A stretch of DNA of 6,590 bases, taken from positions 1 to 6,590 of the forward strand of contig RFUD01000139.1 in NCBI GenBank assembly GCA_009923125.1. The letters are read 5' to 3'. Position 1 is the first letter of the stretch. Each line of letters starts with the position of its first letter. The notes beneath the pieces were generated by a model that saw nothing but the letters and a program-made list of their open reading frames with translations, was not told the origin of the DNA and did no database searches. Position numbers and translations under genes: made by a program. Of the stretch, positions 1 through 6,368 are shown piece after piece. This stretch comes from Planctomycetia bacterium (GTDB lineage: Bacteria > Planctomycetota > Planctomycetia > Pirellulales > UBA1268).

Positions 1-1
1 C

Positions 2-484
2 TCCGACGCCTGTCGCGACGCCGACGAGGACTGCCGCAAGGCGCTGAAGAAACTCCGCGAAGACACGCTGGACGACATCGACCTCGACATTCGCGTCGGC
101 GGCACGCCGGGGAACGACTATCCCTGCGAGTGCCGGCTGGAAGGCGAGACGTACCAGCCGCGGCGGTTCGCCTGCACCACGTTCACCTGGAAGGCGGCGG
201 GCTATTGCCACAAGCCGTTGTATTTCGAGCACTGGACGCTCGAGCGCTACGGACACTCGTACGGCTGGGTCGATCCGATCCTCTCGGGCGCGCACTTTTT
301 CGCCACGCTCCCCGTCCTGCCCTACAAGATGGGCGTCGAACTGCCGTGGGAGTGCGTGTACCCGCTCGGCTACTACCGGCCGGGCAGCTGCGCCCCGTGG
401 ACGGTGCCCGCCGTTCCGATCAGCAAGCGGGGGCTGGCGCTCGAGGCCGCGACCGTCACCGGCCTCGTGTTCCTGCTGCCGTGA
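2..484 (+). CDS. Cys-rich protein of unknown function, C-terminal part (5' truncated)
   Basis: An open frame enters from the left edge and ends at TGA 482-484, leaving 160 residues with no start in the window. The visible part opens with a charged stretch (CRKALKKLRED) and then becomes aromatic and cysteine-rich. It holds eight cysteines, including a CEC pair and single Cys in FAC, GYC, WEC and GSC contexts. Short motifs are CHKPLYFE, LERYG, AHFFATLP, PYKMG and YPLGYYRPGSCAP. The end is hydrophobic (LEAATVTGLVFLLP). From memory, this LYFE..LERYG..AHFF..PYKM..YYRPG pattern recurs in unannotated planctomycete proteins; I know no function. The many cysteines and aromatics would suit an exported, disulfide-bonded envelope protein, but that is inference and the N-terminus is missing. 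The gene converges on btaB with 33 bp between stops. The competing frame at 130-741 gives an Arg/Pro-rich, motif-free product. Confidence 0.8.
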   Translation, partial: SDACRDADEDCRKALKKLREDTLDDIDLDIRVGGTPGNDYPCECRLEGETYQPRRFACTTFTWKAAGYCHKPLYFEHWTLERYGHSYGWVDPILSGAHFFATLPVLPYKMGVELPWECVYPLGYYRPGSCAPWTVPAVPISKRGLALEAATVTGLVFLLP

Positions 485-507
485 CGCGGCGGCGGGGGCC
501 GGCCGCG
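485..507. terminator. Possible shared terminator between convergent genes
   Basis: The gap between the two convergent stop codons is almost entirely G and C. It contains an inverted repeat, CGCGGC (485-490) with GCCGCG (502-507), around an 11-nt loop. No T-tract follows on either strand, so an intrinsic terminator is only a guess from position and pairing. Confidence 0.25.
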
Positions 508-517
508 GTCCGCTGCC

Positions 518-1234
518 TCACTGCTTCCGCACGGTCGCGATGTAGGCGTACCGGTTGGCCACCGACTCGAACGTCACGGCGGCCCGTCCGGATGCGCCCA
601 GGGCCGTCAGCGCTTCGTGCACCTCCGGCCGGTAGTGCACGTGGAACAGAGACAGCCAACGCTTCAGTCCCGCCGCGAACCAGGCGGGGAGATCCTTCTG
701 GTCCCAGAAGTCGACGATCAGCATCTCGCCGCCGGGCTTGAGATTGGCGAGGGCGGCCTCGATCGCGCCGGGCCAGGTCGGCACCATCGACAGGCAGTAC
801 GAAAAATAGATCGTGTCGAACGGCGCGTCACGGCCGAACATGCGGCGGGCGTCGAGCTGCTCCGCCAGTCCCTGGCGGAGCACGATCGGCTGCCGCTGAC
901 CCCGATCCACGCCCGAGCGCTCGATGCTCGCCGCGGCCGTCTCCAGCATCTCGTGCGAGGCATCCAGCCCGAACAATGCCCCGGCCTCCGGACGCTTCGC
1001 CAGGCGGATCAGGTTTCGGGCGGTGCCGCATCCGACCTCCAGCGTCGCGCTGCCCGGCCCCGTGGCCACCTTCTCCAGCAGCCGATCGCGACCGAGCAGG
1101 TAGTAGGCCCGAGTCAGGTCGTAGACGTGCCGCGTGAAGCGGTACATGCGGTCCATGGCCACGGCCTGGTCGGCCGCGCCGCCGCCGCGGTTGTTGGATG
1201 ACGACACGGCCGGCCTCCCGGGGGCTCCACTCAT
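518..1234 (-). CDS. btaB: BtaB-like S-adenosylmethionine-dependent N-methyltransferase of betaine lipid (DGTS) synthesis
   Basis: A 238-residue class I SAM-dependent methyltransferase. The proposed role is three N-methylations of diacylglyceryl-homoserine, giving the betaine lipid DGTS at the cytoplasmic membrane. The fold begins at MDRMYRFTRHVYDLTRAYYL (27-46), a segment typical of BtaB. Motif I follows as LEVGCGTARNL (65-75), then the ribose-binding acidic residue in GLDAS (Asp91), then FDTIYFSYCLSMVP (139-152) and LKPGG (165-169). The start at 1234 is chosen because its ATG overlaps the btaA stop as ATGA, the usual sign of translational coupling. The first 26 residues are Gly/Ser/Ala-rich and not motif-bearing, so Met27 is a possible alternative start. 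No separate Shine-Dalgarno sequence is clear before the overlap. The assignment rests on both the sequence and the adjacency to btaA; taken alone the fold would only say methyltransferase. Confidence 0.88.
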   Translation of the reverse strand: MSGAPGRPAVSSSNNRGGGAADQAVAMDRMYRFTRHVYDLTRAYYLLGRDRLLEKVATGPGSATLEVGCGTARNLIRLAKRPEAGALFGLDASHEMLETAAASIERSGVDRGQRQPIVLRQGLAEQLDARRMFGRDAPFDTIYFSYCLSMVPTWPGAIEAALANLKPGGEMLIVDFWDQKDLPAWFAAGLKRWLSLFHVHYRPEVHEALTALGASGRAAVTFESVANRYAYIATVRKQ

Positions 1235-2496
1235 GAGGCCGGGAGCATCTCGTAGAGATGAAACATCCCGTAGATCGCGGAGCGATCCTGCTCGTGAAGT
1301 TTCCGCGACCGCTCGACGTCGTAGGCAAATCGGCTCCGCGTCTCCGGGGAGAGGGCGGACTCCACGGGCGATTTTTCCCCCGCCGTGCGGAAGATCACCC
1401 GGGTGCCCGGGCCGCCGACGCGCACGACCTGTTTCCACAGGTCTTCGATCACCTGGGGCGGCATCCAGTCCTGGCTGTCGAGGAAGATGAAGCCGTTGAG
1501 CGCGCCCGGCGTCTCGTTCTGCAGGTAGTCTCCCAGCGAGGCGATGTGGGTCTCGACCCTGCCGACGACCGACTTGATGAGGTCGTAGTTCTCGCGCTTC
1601 AGGTAGTCCGGCAGGCCGCGGCGGCCGTCGTGGTCGTACCGCCGGCCGAACGCCTGCCAGGCAAAGTAGTTGTCGTCGAGCGGAAAGCCGCACGCGAGCC
1701 GCCGCACCCGCTGCTTGTACATGTCGAACAGCTTGCCGCCGTCGTTCTCGTGCTCGTCGAGCATCGCCTGGTGCTGGCTCGGCGGGATCCCGAGGCTGTA
1801 GACGGCGACCGGCTGCCGGCCGAGCCAGCGGATCAGCGCGTTGTCGAACAGCGGGCCGAACGTCTCGTCGAACACCCGCTCCTGTTCCGCGAGCGTCTTC
1901 GCCGCCACGAGCCTGGCGGGGTCGCGGCCCGTCGTCCGTGCGATCCCGTGCACCACGCGGAAGAACTGGCCGAGCTTCGCCTTGTCGTACAGACCGCGCG
2001 AGAAGTAGCCGATCCGTTTCGGCCCCACCGCCCTGCCCGGCCAGTCGCTCGATTCCCAAAAGCTCCGCGTCAGCGGGTCGAGGTGATCGCGGACGTAGCG
2101 ACGATAGTTCGGAACGTTGTCGGGATGCCGGCCGTACCCGAAGAACTTGTAGAACGACTCGTAGTCGGGCAGGTGGGCGAGCGCGGCGAGCTTGAGCCGC
2201 GTCAGCGACATGTGGTTCGCGTTGAGATCGACCGCCACGATCCGCTTCGGCTGGTGGACCAGATAGTTGAGCACGTTGCAGCCGCCGCTCGAGATCGTGA
2301 GCAGGCTGGAGTCGGGCCCGAGTCGCAAGGCCTCGGCGTCGACCCGCGGATCCTCCCAGATCTGGTTGTAGACGAACCCGCGGAACCAGAGCGTGAACAT
2401 CCGCTCCAGCATGCCGCGCTTGCTCGCGAGCTTGTGGTGGTGGACGGCCTTGCGGAGGCGGGACGTGTTGTCACCGGTGGCGACGACGCTGGACAT
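1231..2496 (-). CDS. btaA: BtaA-like S-adenosylmethionine:diacylglycerol 3-amino-3-carboxypropyltransferase (DUF3419)
   Basis: A 421-residue protein matching the DUF3419/BtaA family. That family transfers the 3-amino-3-carboxypropyl group of SAM to diacylglycerol, the first committed step of betaine lipid synthesis. Visible family motifs are YNQIWEDP (43-50), LTISSGGCNVLNYL (66-79, the SAM-binding loop) and IVAVDLNANH (86-95, with Asp90 at the usual acidic position). Later come FDNALIRWLGRQPVAVYSLG, LDDNYFAWQAFGRRY and FIFLDSQDWMP. The length is about that expected for the family. The ATG at 2496 has an AGGGAA Shine-Dalgarno sequence 9 nt upstream. The frame stays open upstream to 3228, but that extension is Arg/Gly/Pro-rich, lies over the neighbouring gene and is not believed. 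The stop overlaps the btaB start by 4 bp. In other bacteria this pair is often induced by phosphate starvation; I see no convincing Pho box here. Confidence 0.93.
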   Translation of the reverse strand: MSSVVATGDNTSRLRKAVHHHKLASKRGMLERMFTLWFRGFVYNQIWEDPRVDAEALRLGPDSSLLTISSGGCNVLNYLVHQPKRIVAVDLNANHMSLTRLKLAALAHLPDYESFYKFFGYGRHPDNVPNYRRYVRDHLDPLTRSFWESSDWPGRAVGPKRIGYFSRGLYDKAKLGQFFRVVHGIARTTGRDPARLVAAKTLAEQERVFDETFGPLFDNALIRWLGRQPVAVYSLGIPPSQHQAMLDEHENDGGKLFDMYKQRVRRLACGFPLDDNYFAWQAFGRRYDHDGRRGLPDYLKRENYDLIKSVVGRVETHIASLGDYLQNETPGALNGFIFLDSQDWMPPQVIEDLWKQVVRVGGPGTRVIFRTAGEKSPVESALSPETRSRFAYDVERSRKLHEQDRSAIYGMFHLYEMLPAS

Positions 2497-2505
2497 GAGG
2501 TCGGG

Positions 2506-2511
2506 TTCCCT
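2506..2511 (-). promoter_or_regulatory. Ribosome binding site of btaA
   Basis: Read on the minus strand this is AGGGAA, 9 nt before the ATG at 2496. It fixes the btaA start over the longer open frame. Confidence 0.6.
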
Positions 2512-2528
2512 GGGGGCGGAAGCCAGGC

Positions 2529-2558
2529 AGTGTAGCCGTTGCGGGCGGGGATTGTTGA
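2529..2558 (-). promoter_or_regulatory. Possible sigma-70 type promoter for btaAB
   Basis: On the minus strand, TCAACA (2558-2553) and TACACT (2534-2529) each match four of six bases of the -35 and -10 consensus, with an 18-nt spacer. Transcription would begin near 2522, giving a leader of about 26 nt that keeps the AGGGAA ribosome binding site. The match is modest, and read-through from the upstream gene is an alternative. Confidence 0.3.
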
Positions 2559-2579
2559 GGGCCGCCGGCGAACGTCGGC

Positions 2580-4043
2580 TCAGGGGGCCGCCGCCGCGGG
2601 GCGACGCGTTGGTGCCGGGGCCCGGGCGTCGATCGCGTCGACGAGCAGGCCCGAGGCCCCGGACAGTTCCCGGCCGAGTTCGACGATCGCGGTCTCCACC
2701 GCGGACAGGTCCGTGCCGGCCTCGGCCAGGCGTGCCTCGAACCTCGCGGCCACGCGATCGGACGCCTGGGCGTCGGCAATCCACCGGTCGCGGTCGGCCG
2801 TCAGGTCCTCCCCTTCCCGGACCGCGAGTTGCAGTTGCCCGTCGGCGCTGACCTTCGCCTCCTTGAGTCGGTCCCGCATCGCCGTGATCGAGGCGATGTC
2901 GGACTCCAGCATCCGTCGCATGAAGGTGGCCCCCTCGGTGCGGATCGCCGGCCGCTCGTCGCCCGCCGGCGTGTAGTCGCTTCCGCGGATCGACGTCTGG
3001 GCATCCGCCAACGGCCGCCTGCGCTCCAGCGACACGATGTCGGCGGCGCCGTCGGCCTGGAGTTTGCGGGCGGTCTCGAAGTCGAAGGTCGCCCGTCGGC
3101 CGGGCTCGAACTGCTCCGGCTCGTGGCCCGGTCGGGGCAGCTCCCGCGATTCCTTGAACTGGACCGTGGCCCAGTAGGTGCCCGGGAGGATTTCGCCCGA
3201 CTCGAGGCCCGCGATGATCTTCGGCCATTCTTCCTCGGGCACCGCGGTCGCATGCTGCCGCAGTTCCTCGAGTTCACCCTCGAGGTGCTTGAGCATCTCC
3301 TCCGGATCGAGTTTGCGCTGCTCGGGCGGGGTCACCGGATGCCCGGTGTCCGCCTCGGCTCCGGGGGCGACGGTGCGGTGGAACGCGAGCCAGCGGTCGA
3401 CGGGGAGGTCTTCGTACACGGCCACCTCCTCGCGGGGCGTCCGCCAGAGTGCCACGTCGCTGTCGCTCGGCGGCAGGGCCGGCACGATCGTGAGCGTGTT
3501 GCCGTTGACGCTCTCGACCCCGAAAGCCCCGAGGAAACGGCCGTTTTCCTCGATCGGTGCGGCATCGAAGAGATAGAGTTCCGCGCCCTCGTTGATCGTC
3601 AGTTTGTCCACGTCCTCGATGGTCAACCGCCCCGCCTTGACCGTGCCGTCGGGCCCGACGACCGGCGGCTCGAACGCCGCTTTTTGCCAGTGGCGGCCGC
3701 GCCACGACTCGACGCGGTCGCGGACCCGCTGCCAGCGTGCCCGCTCGGAATGGAGGGCCGCGATCGACTTGCGCGCCCCGTCAGGCACCAGTTTGTTGTC
3801 ACCGCCCGGCACGAGGGCGTCGCGCTCGCGGGCGAGGGCGGCCTGGTAGCCGGTCACGATTTCACGCCACGCCCGCTCGCGCTGCCCGAGCATTCCGACG
3901 AGGAACGTGTAGCCGGCACTCGCGAGCAGCACGAGCACGGCGGCGGTGATCGTGCCCCAGTTCCAGCCGCGGTTGCCGACCGCGAACAACACGATGCCGG
4001 CCAGCAGCACGAGCGGAATCAGGGCGAGAAGGGCGATCTCCAT
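2580..4043 (-). CDS. Unknown membrane-anchored protein with two N-terminal helices and a C-terminal coiled coil
   Basis: I do not recognise a named family. The 487 residues start with two hydrophobic helices (about 3-22 and 31-51) separated by the turn VGNRGWNWG, so the rest lies on one side of the membrane. A charged helical stretch follows (about 53-120, rich in Arg and Trp). Next is a probable beta-rich part with KLTINEGAELYLFDAAP, GRFLGAFGVESV and NTLTIVPALP (about 136-210). Then come a Glu-rich helix (EEMLKHLEGELEELRQH), a region with LPGTYWATVQF, and a long C-terminal helical stretch, likely coiled coil, ending in an Ala/Pro tail. No catalytic motif is visible. The start at 4043 puts the first helix at the N-terminus; an in-frame ATG at 4148 would add 35 charged residues. 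Neither start has a clear Shine-Dalgarno sequence. It lies 83 bp upstream of btaA on the same strand. I recall similar MEIALL... proteins in planctomycetes. Confidence 0.82.
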   Translation of the reverse strand: MEIALLALIPLVLLAGIVLFAVGNRGWNWGTITAAVLVLLASAGYTFLVGMLGQRERAWREIVTGYQAALARERDALVPGGDNKLVPDGARKSIAALHSERARWQRVRDRVESWRGRHWQKAAFEPPVVGPDGTVKAGRLTIEDVDKLTINEGAELYLFDAAPIEENGRFLGAFGVESVNGNTLTIVPALPPSDSDVALWRTPREEVAVYEDLPVDRWLAFHRTVAPGAEADTGHPVTPPEQRKLDPEEMLKHLEGELEELRQHATAVPEEEWPKIIAGLESGEILPGTYWATVQFKESRELPRPGHEPEQFEPGRRATFDFETARKLQADGAADIVSLERRRPLADAQTSIRGSDYTPAGDERPAIRTEGATFMRRMLESDIASITAMRDRLKEAKVSADGQLQLAVREGEDLTADRDRWIADAQASDRVAARFEARLAEAGTDLSAVETAIVELGRELSGASGLLVDAIDARAPAPTRRPAAAAP

Positions 4044-4150
4044 GCTGTTCGGGCCCGATGGGTCTGTGGTGTCGTCGCGCCGACCGTGGCCACGACGGCC
4101 CGCAGGTTCCGGACCATGTTTTCCGGACGCCTTGCGCGGCTCTTCCATCG

Positions 4151-4156
4151 ATTATG
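4151..4156 (-). promoter_or_regulatory. Possible -10 element for the unknown membrane protein
   Basis: Minus-strand CATAAT matches five of six bases of the -10 consensus in a GC-rich context. No good -35 hexamer sits at 16-18 bp. If real, transcription would begin near 4144, inside the longer 4148 reading frame. That would favour the start at 4043, with a leader of about 100 nt. Confidence 0.25.
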
Positions 4157-4300
4157 AACTCTGCGACGGCCCGCTGACGAGGCCGATTTTGCGGCGGTCC
4201 GCCGGCGAGGCATGTCGCCGCGGCGCGACCCTCAGTTGGGTCCACTGTCGCCCGGAGGCGACACGACGGCCGGCCCCGCCGCCGCCCGCGGACGGCTCGA

Positions 4301-4339
4301 ACAGCTTTTTTTTCCGAAGAAACAGCGGTTTTTTCGAGG
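4301..4339 (+). repeat. Paired T-tract element with two alternative hairpins upstream of the sigma gene
   Basis: ACAGC followed closely by a T-run occurs twice: at 4301-4313 with eight T, and at 4322-4334 with six T, the ACAGC copies being 21 bp apart. Read as plus-strand RNA, the middle segment AAGAAA can pair backward with the first T-run (4308-4313 with 4317-4322, loop CCG). Alternatively, CGAAGAAA (4315-4322) can pair forward with TTTTTTCG (4329-4336, loop CAGCGG). Each stem contains one G-U pair, and the two exclude each other. It is the most conspicuous T-rich patch in the window and lies about 95 bp before the sigma ATG. It could be a bent-DNA or UP-like promoter element, or a leader switch. 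Confidence 0.4.
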
Positions 4340-4429
4340 CGGGTGGCGATGGCCCGGCGTTTGGCACCGCGGATGCACTGGCTGACCGCACACCTCGACA
4401 CCCCCGGCCCCTCCCCCGCGAGAAATTCC

Positions 4430-5875
4430 ATGCGTCGCGCCACACCCAAGCCCGTCGGTCCCCGCAAGGTCGGCCACATCGACGACCCCGTCCGTCTCTA
4501 CCTGTTGCAGATGGGCGGCATTCCCCTGCTCAACCGCGAGACCGAGGTGTCGCATGCCCGCCAGATCGAGCTCTGGCGTCGCCGGTTCCGGCACATGATG
4601 CTCGGCAACGACCTCGTGCTGGCCGGCGCGATCGGCCTGTTGGAGCAGGTGCAGGCCGGAAGGTTGCGGCTCGATCGCACGATCGAGGTCTCGGTGACGA
4701 ACACGGCCGAGAAGAAGCGGACGCTCCGCCGGCTGGGGCCGAACCTCGAGACGCTGCGGCGACTCGAGCAGGAGAAGCGGGCGCTGTTTCGGACGGCGAT
4801 GTCCCGTCGCACGCCGCTGGCCACGCGGCGCGAGGCCTGGCGGCAGCTCGTGCGCAAGCGAAGCAAGGCGGTCCGGCTGGTCGAGGAGATGAACCTGCGC
4901 ATCCAGCGGCTGTACCCGCTCCTCAAGCGGCTGCGCGACGTCGGGCGGCGCATCGAGGCCGTGCGCGAGGACTCCGTCCGCTCGTCCGCCGGGGCCGCGT
5001 TCGGCCGCGACGAGCGGCGGCTGCTGCTCGCCGTGCGGGAAAGCCGCCGCACGCTCGCCAAGCGGCTCCTGCGGCTCGACGACCTGCAGGCCCGCTACGA
5101 CGCCGCGAAGCGGCAGTTGGCGGCGGGCAACCTGCGGCTCGTGGTGTCGATCGCCAAGCGTTATCGCAATCGTGGCCTGACGTTCCTCGACCTCATCCAG
5201 GAGGGCAACTCCGGGCTCATGCGGGCCGTGGACAAGTTCGAGCACGCCAGGGGATTCAAGTTTTCGACCTATGCGACCTGGTGGATCAGGCAGGCGATCA
5301 CCCGGGCCATCGCCGACCAGAGCCGGACGATCCGCGTGCCCGTGCACATGGTCGATACGATGTCGAAGCTGCGAAACCTCGCCCGCGACTTCCGCCAACA
5401 GCACGGCCGTGAGCCGTCCGTCGAGGAGCTGGCGAAGCTCGGTGGGCTGTCGATCGACGAGGCGACGTGCGTGTGGCGGATGTCGCGCCAGCCGATGTCC
5501 CTCGATCAGCCGCTCGCCGACGGCGAGGAGGCCGGGTATGGGGACATCGTGCCCGATCACCGCGACGTGGACCCGCTGCGGGAGATCAACGACGCATCCT
5601 TGCGGGACTCGATCGGCCGGGCCCTCGGCGACCTCACCTACCGCGAGCGGGAGATCCTGCGGATGCGGTTCGGGCTCACCGACGGCTACGCGTACACGCT
5701 CGAGGAAGTGGGCTCGATCTTCAGCGTCACCCGGGAGCGGGTGCGGCAGATCGAGGCCAAGGCCGTGGAGAAACTGCGGCAGCCCGGTGGTCGCCACAAC
5801 CTCGCCGACTTTCTCGACGGCGACCGCTCCAGGCGATTCGCCGGCGGCGGCCGCCTCGTGGAGATCGCGCCGTAG
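4430..5875 (+). CDS. rpoD: RNA polymerase sigma-70 family factor, primary type (RpoD/SigA-like)
   Basis: A 481-residue sigma factor directing RNA polymerase to promoters. Region 1.2 is at about 17-50 (IDDPVRLYLLQMGGIPLLNR). A basic, helical linker fills about 51-220. Region 2 follows with NLRLVVSIAKRYRNRGL (234-250), FLDLIQEGN (252-260) and the -10 recognition part FSTYATWWIRQAI (278-290). After IRVPVHM comes region 3 (about 308-385). Region 4 has REREILRMRFGL (405-416) and the -35 helix-turn-helix YTLEEVGSIFSVTRERVRQI (422-441). The core matches group 1 factors, but region 1.1 is absent, so it may be one of several RpoD-like paralogues. The linker resembles that of planctomycete factors (RFRHMML, LDRTIEVS), from memory. 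The ATG at 4430 has a weak GAGA 6 nt upstream. An in-frame ATG at 4349 with GAGG 9 nt upstream is possible, but the added codons (TTG, GCA, AGA, AAT) look less like the gene's usage. Confidence 0.93.
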   Translation: MRRATPKPVGPRKVGHIDDPVRLYLLQMGGIPLLNRETEVSHARQIELWRRRFRHMMLGNDLVLAGAIGLLEQVQAGRLRLDRTIEVSVTNTAEKKRTLRRLGPNLETLRRLEQEKRALFRTAMSRRTPLATRREAWRQLVRKRSKAVRLVEEMNLRIQRLYPLLKRLRDVGRRIEAVREDSVRSSAGAAFGRDERRLLLAVRESRRTLAKRLLRLDDLQARYDAAKRQLAAGNLRLVVSIAKRYRNRGLTFLDLIQEGNSGLMRAVDKFEHARGFKFSTYATWWIRQAITRAIADQSRTIRVPVHMVDTMSKLRNLARDFRQQHGREPSVEELAKLGGLSIDEATCVWRMSRQPMSLDQPLADGEEAGYGDIVPDHRDVDPLREINDASLRDSIGRALGDLTYREREILRMRFGLTDGYAYTLEEVGSIFSVTRERVRQIEAKAVEKLRQPGGRHNLADFLDGDRSRRFAGGGRLVEIAP

Positions 5876-5887
5876 GAAGGCCCTACG
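5871..5887. terminator. Inverted repeat spanning both stop codons of the sigma and thioredoxin genes
   Basis: CGTAGG (5871-5876) and CCTACG (5882-5887) are perfect complements around the loop AAGGC. Each arm contains one of the two TAG stop codons (5873-5875 on plus, 5885-5883 on minus). No T-run follows, so it is at best a weak bidirectional terminator. Confidence 0.35.
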
Positions 5888-6212
5888 CCTTGGCCTCGTC
5901 GAGGGCCTGCTGCAGCCGGACCTTGGGCTGCACGCCCATGAACTGCTGCACCAGTTGCCCGCCGTTGAAGATCATGATCGTCGGGATGCTGGCCACGTTG
6001 TAGGCCATCGCCACGCGGTTGTTGTCGTCAACGTTCACCTTGCCGACGCGAAACGTGCCGACGTTCTCCGCCGCGAGTTCCTCGATCGTCGGGCCGATCA
6101 TCCGGCAGGGGCCGCACCACGGGGCCCAGAAGTCGACCAGCACCGGCACCGGGGAGTCGAGCACCTCGCTCTGAAAGTTGGCGTCAGTGAATTCGAGGGC
6201 GTGCTGTCCCAT
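5883..6212 (-). CDS. trxA: Thioredoxin
   Basis: A 109-residue cytoplasmic thioredoxin, the normal length for TrxA. It reduces protein disulfides and is itself recharged by thioredoxin reductase, which is not in this window. The active site is WCGPC with Cys33 and Cys36, inside VDFWAPWCGPCRMIGP (26-41). The buried Asp27 and the cis-proline loop SIPTIMIF (Pro77) are present, as is KVNVDDN (58-64). No signal peptide is seen. The ATG at 6212 is preceded by a good AGGAG at 9 nt. The frame remains open upstream to 6584, but that stretch is Arg-rich and runs into the divergent oxidoreductase gene, so it is not included. It converges on the sigma gene with 7 bp between stops. All key residues are intact. 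Confidence 0.97.
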   Translation of the reverse strand: MGQHALEFTDANFQSEVLDSPVPVLVDFWAPWCGPCRMIGPTIEELAAENVGTFRVGKVNVDDNNRVAMAYNVASIPTIMIFNGGQLVQQFMGVQPKVRLQQALDEAKA

Positions 6213-6221
6213 GGCGGAAGG

Positions 6222-6226
6222 CTCCT
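6222..6226 (-). promoter_or_regulatory. Ribosome binding site of trxA
   Basis: Minus-strand AGGAG, 9 nt before the ATG at 6212. This settles the start within a longer open frame. Confidence 0.75.
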
Positions 6227-6253
6227 GAAGGCGGCGGTGCGGGATATTCTGGG

Positions 6254-6288
6254 AGGGCCGGATCGGCCTTCCCGCCGGTGTGAACCGG
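6254..6288 (-). other. Two small hairpins in the presumed trxA leader
   Basis: Two short inverted repeats lie side by side. GGCCG (6256-6260) pairs with CGGCC (6264-6268) around a 3-nt loop. CCGGT (6275-6279) pairs with ACCGG (6284-6288) around a 4-nt loop. Both fall between the likely trxA promoter and its ribosome binding site. In GC-rich DNA such short stems also arise by chance. Confidence 0.3.
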
Positions 6289-6298
6289 GATGAGCGGG

Positions 6299-6304
6299 AG
6301 TATA
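6299..6304 (-). promoter_or_regulatory. Probable -10 element of the trxA promoter
   Basis: Minus-strand TATACT matches five of six -10 consensus bases and stands out in a GC-rich gap. The hexamer 17 bp upstream (GTGTCC, 6327-6322) is a poor -35, matching three of six. Transcription would begin near 6292, about 80 nt before the trxA ATG. The core GTATAC (6300-6305) is palindromic, so the opposite strand also shows a weaker TATACC facing the oxidoreductase gene. Confidence 0.4.
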
Positions 6305-6368
6305 CCGCCTTCCCGATTCGCGGACACCGCCCCGTCCGCGCTCCAGCCCGCCTCCAGCGGATCGTGCC

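Noticed and set aside
518..2059. A 513-residue open frame that would make BtaB a longer fusion protein
   Set aside because: The upstream part is a shadow frame of btaA, Arg/Pro-rich and without motifs. BtaA itself is encoded in another frame, and the ATGA overlap marks the true btaB start.
1258..2535. Long plus-strand open frame opposite btaA
   Set aside because: It is the antisense of a well-supported gene, a common effect of GC-rich third codon positions. No motif is seen in it.
2497..2579. Phosphate-control (Pho) box before btaA
   Set aside because: I looked for paired direct repeats of the Pho type in this gap and saw none convincing; only a modest sigma-70-like promoter remains.
2563..2582. 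Hairpin terminator after the unknown membrane protein gene
   Set aside because: The stem is imperfect with a mismatch on the transcribed strand, and no T-run follows, so it is too weak to call.
1231..3228. A 665-residue open frame extending BtaA at its N-terminus
   Set aside because: The extension overlaps the neighbouring gene in a different frame, is low-complexity, and the AGGGAA site marks the start at 2496.
2829..4157. Long plus-strand open frame opposite the unknown membrane protein
   Set aside because: The minus-strand product has coherent membrane helices and segment structure, while the plus-strand product is repetitive His/Arg/Leu/Val without domains.
4232..5797. A 521-residue minus-strand open frame opposite the sigma factor
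   Set aside because: The plus strand encodes a textbook sigma-70 factor. The antisense product is a compositional artefact.
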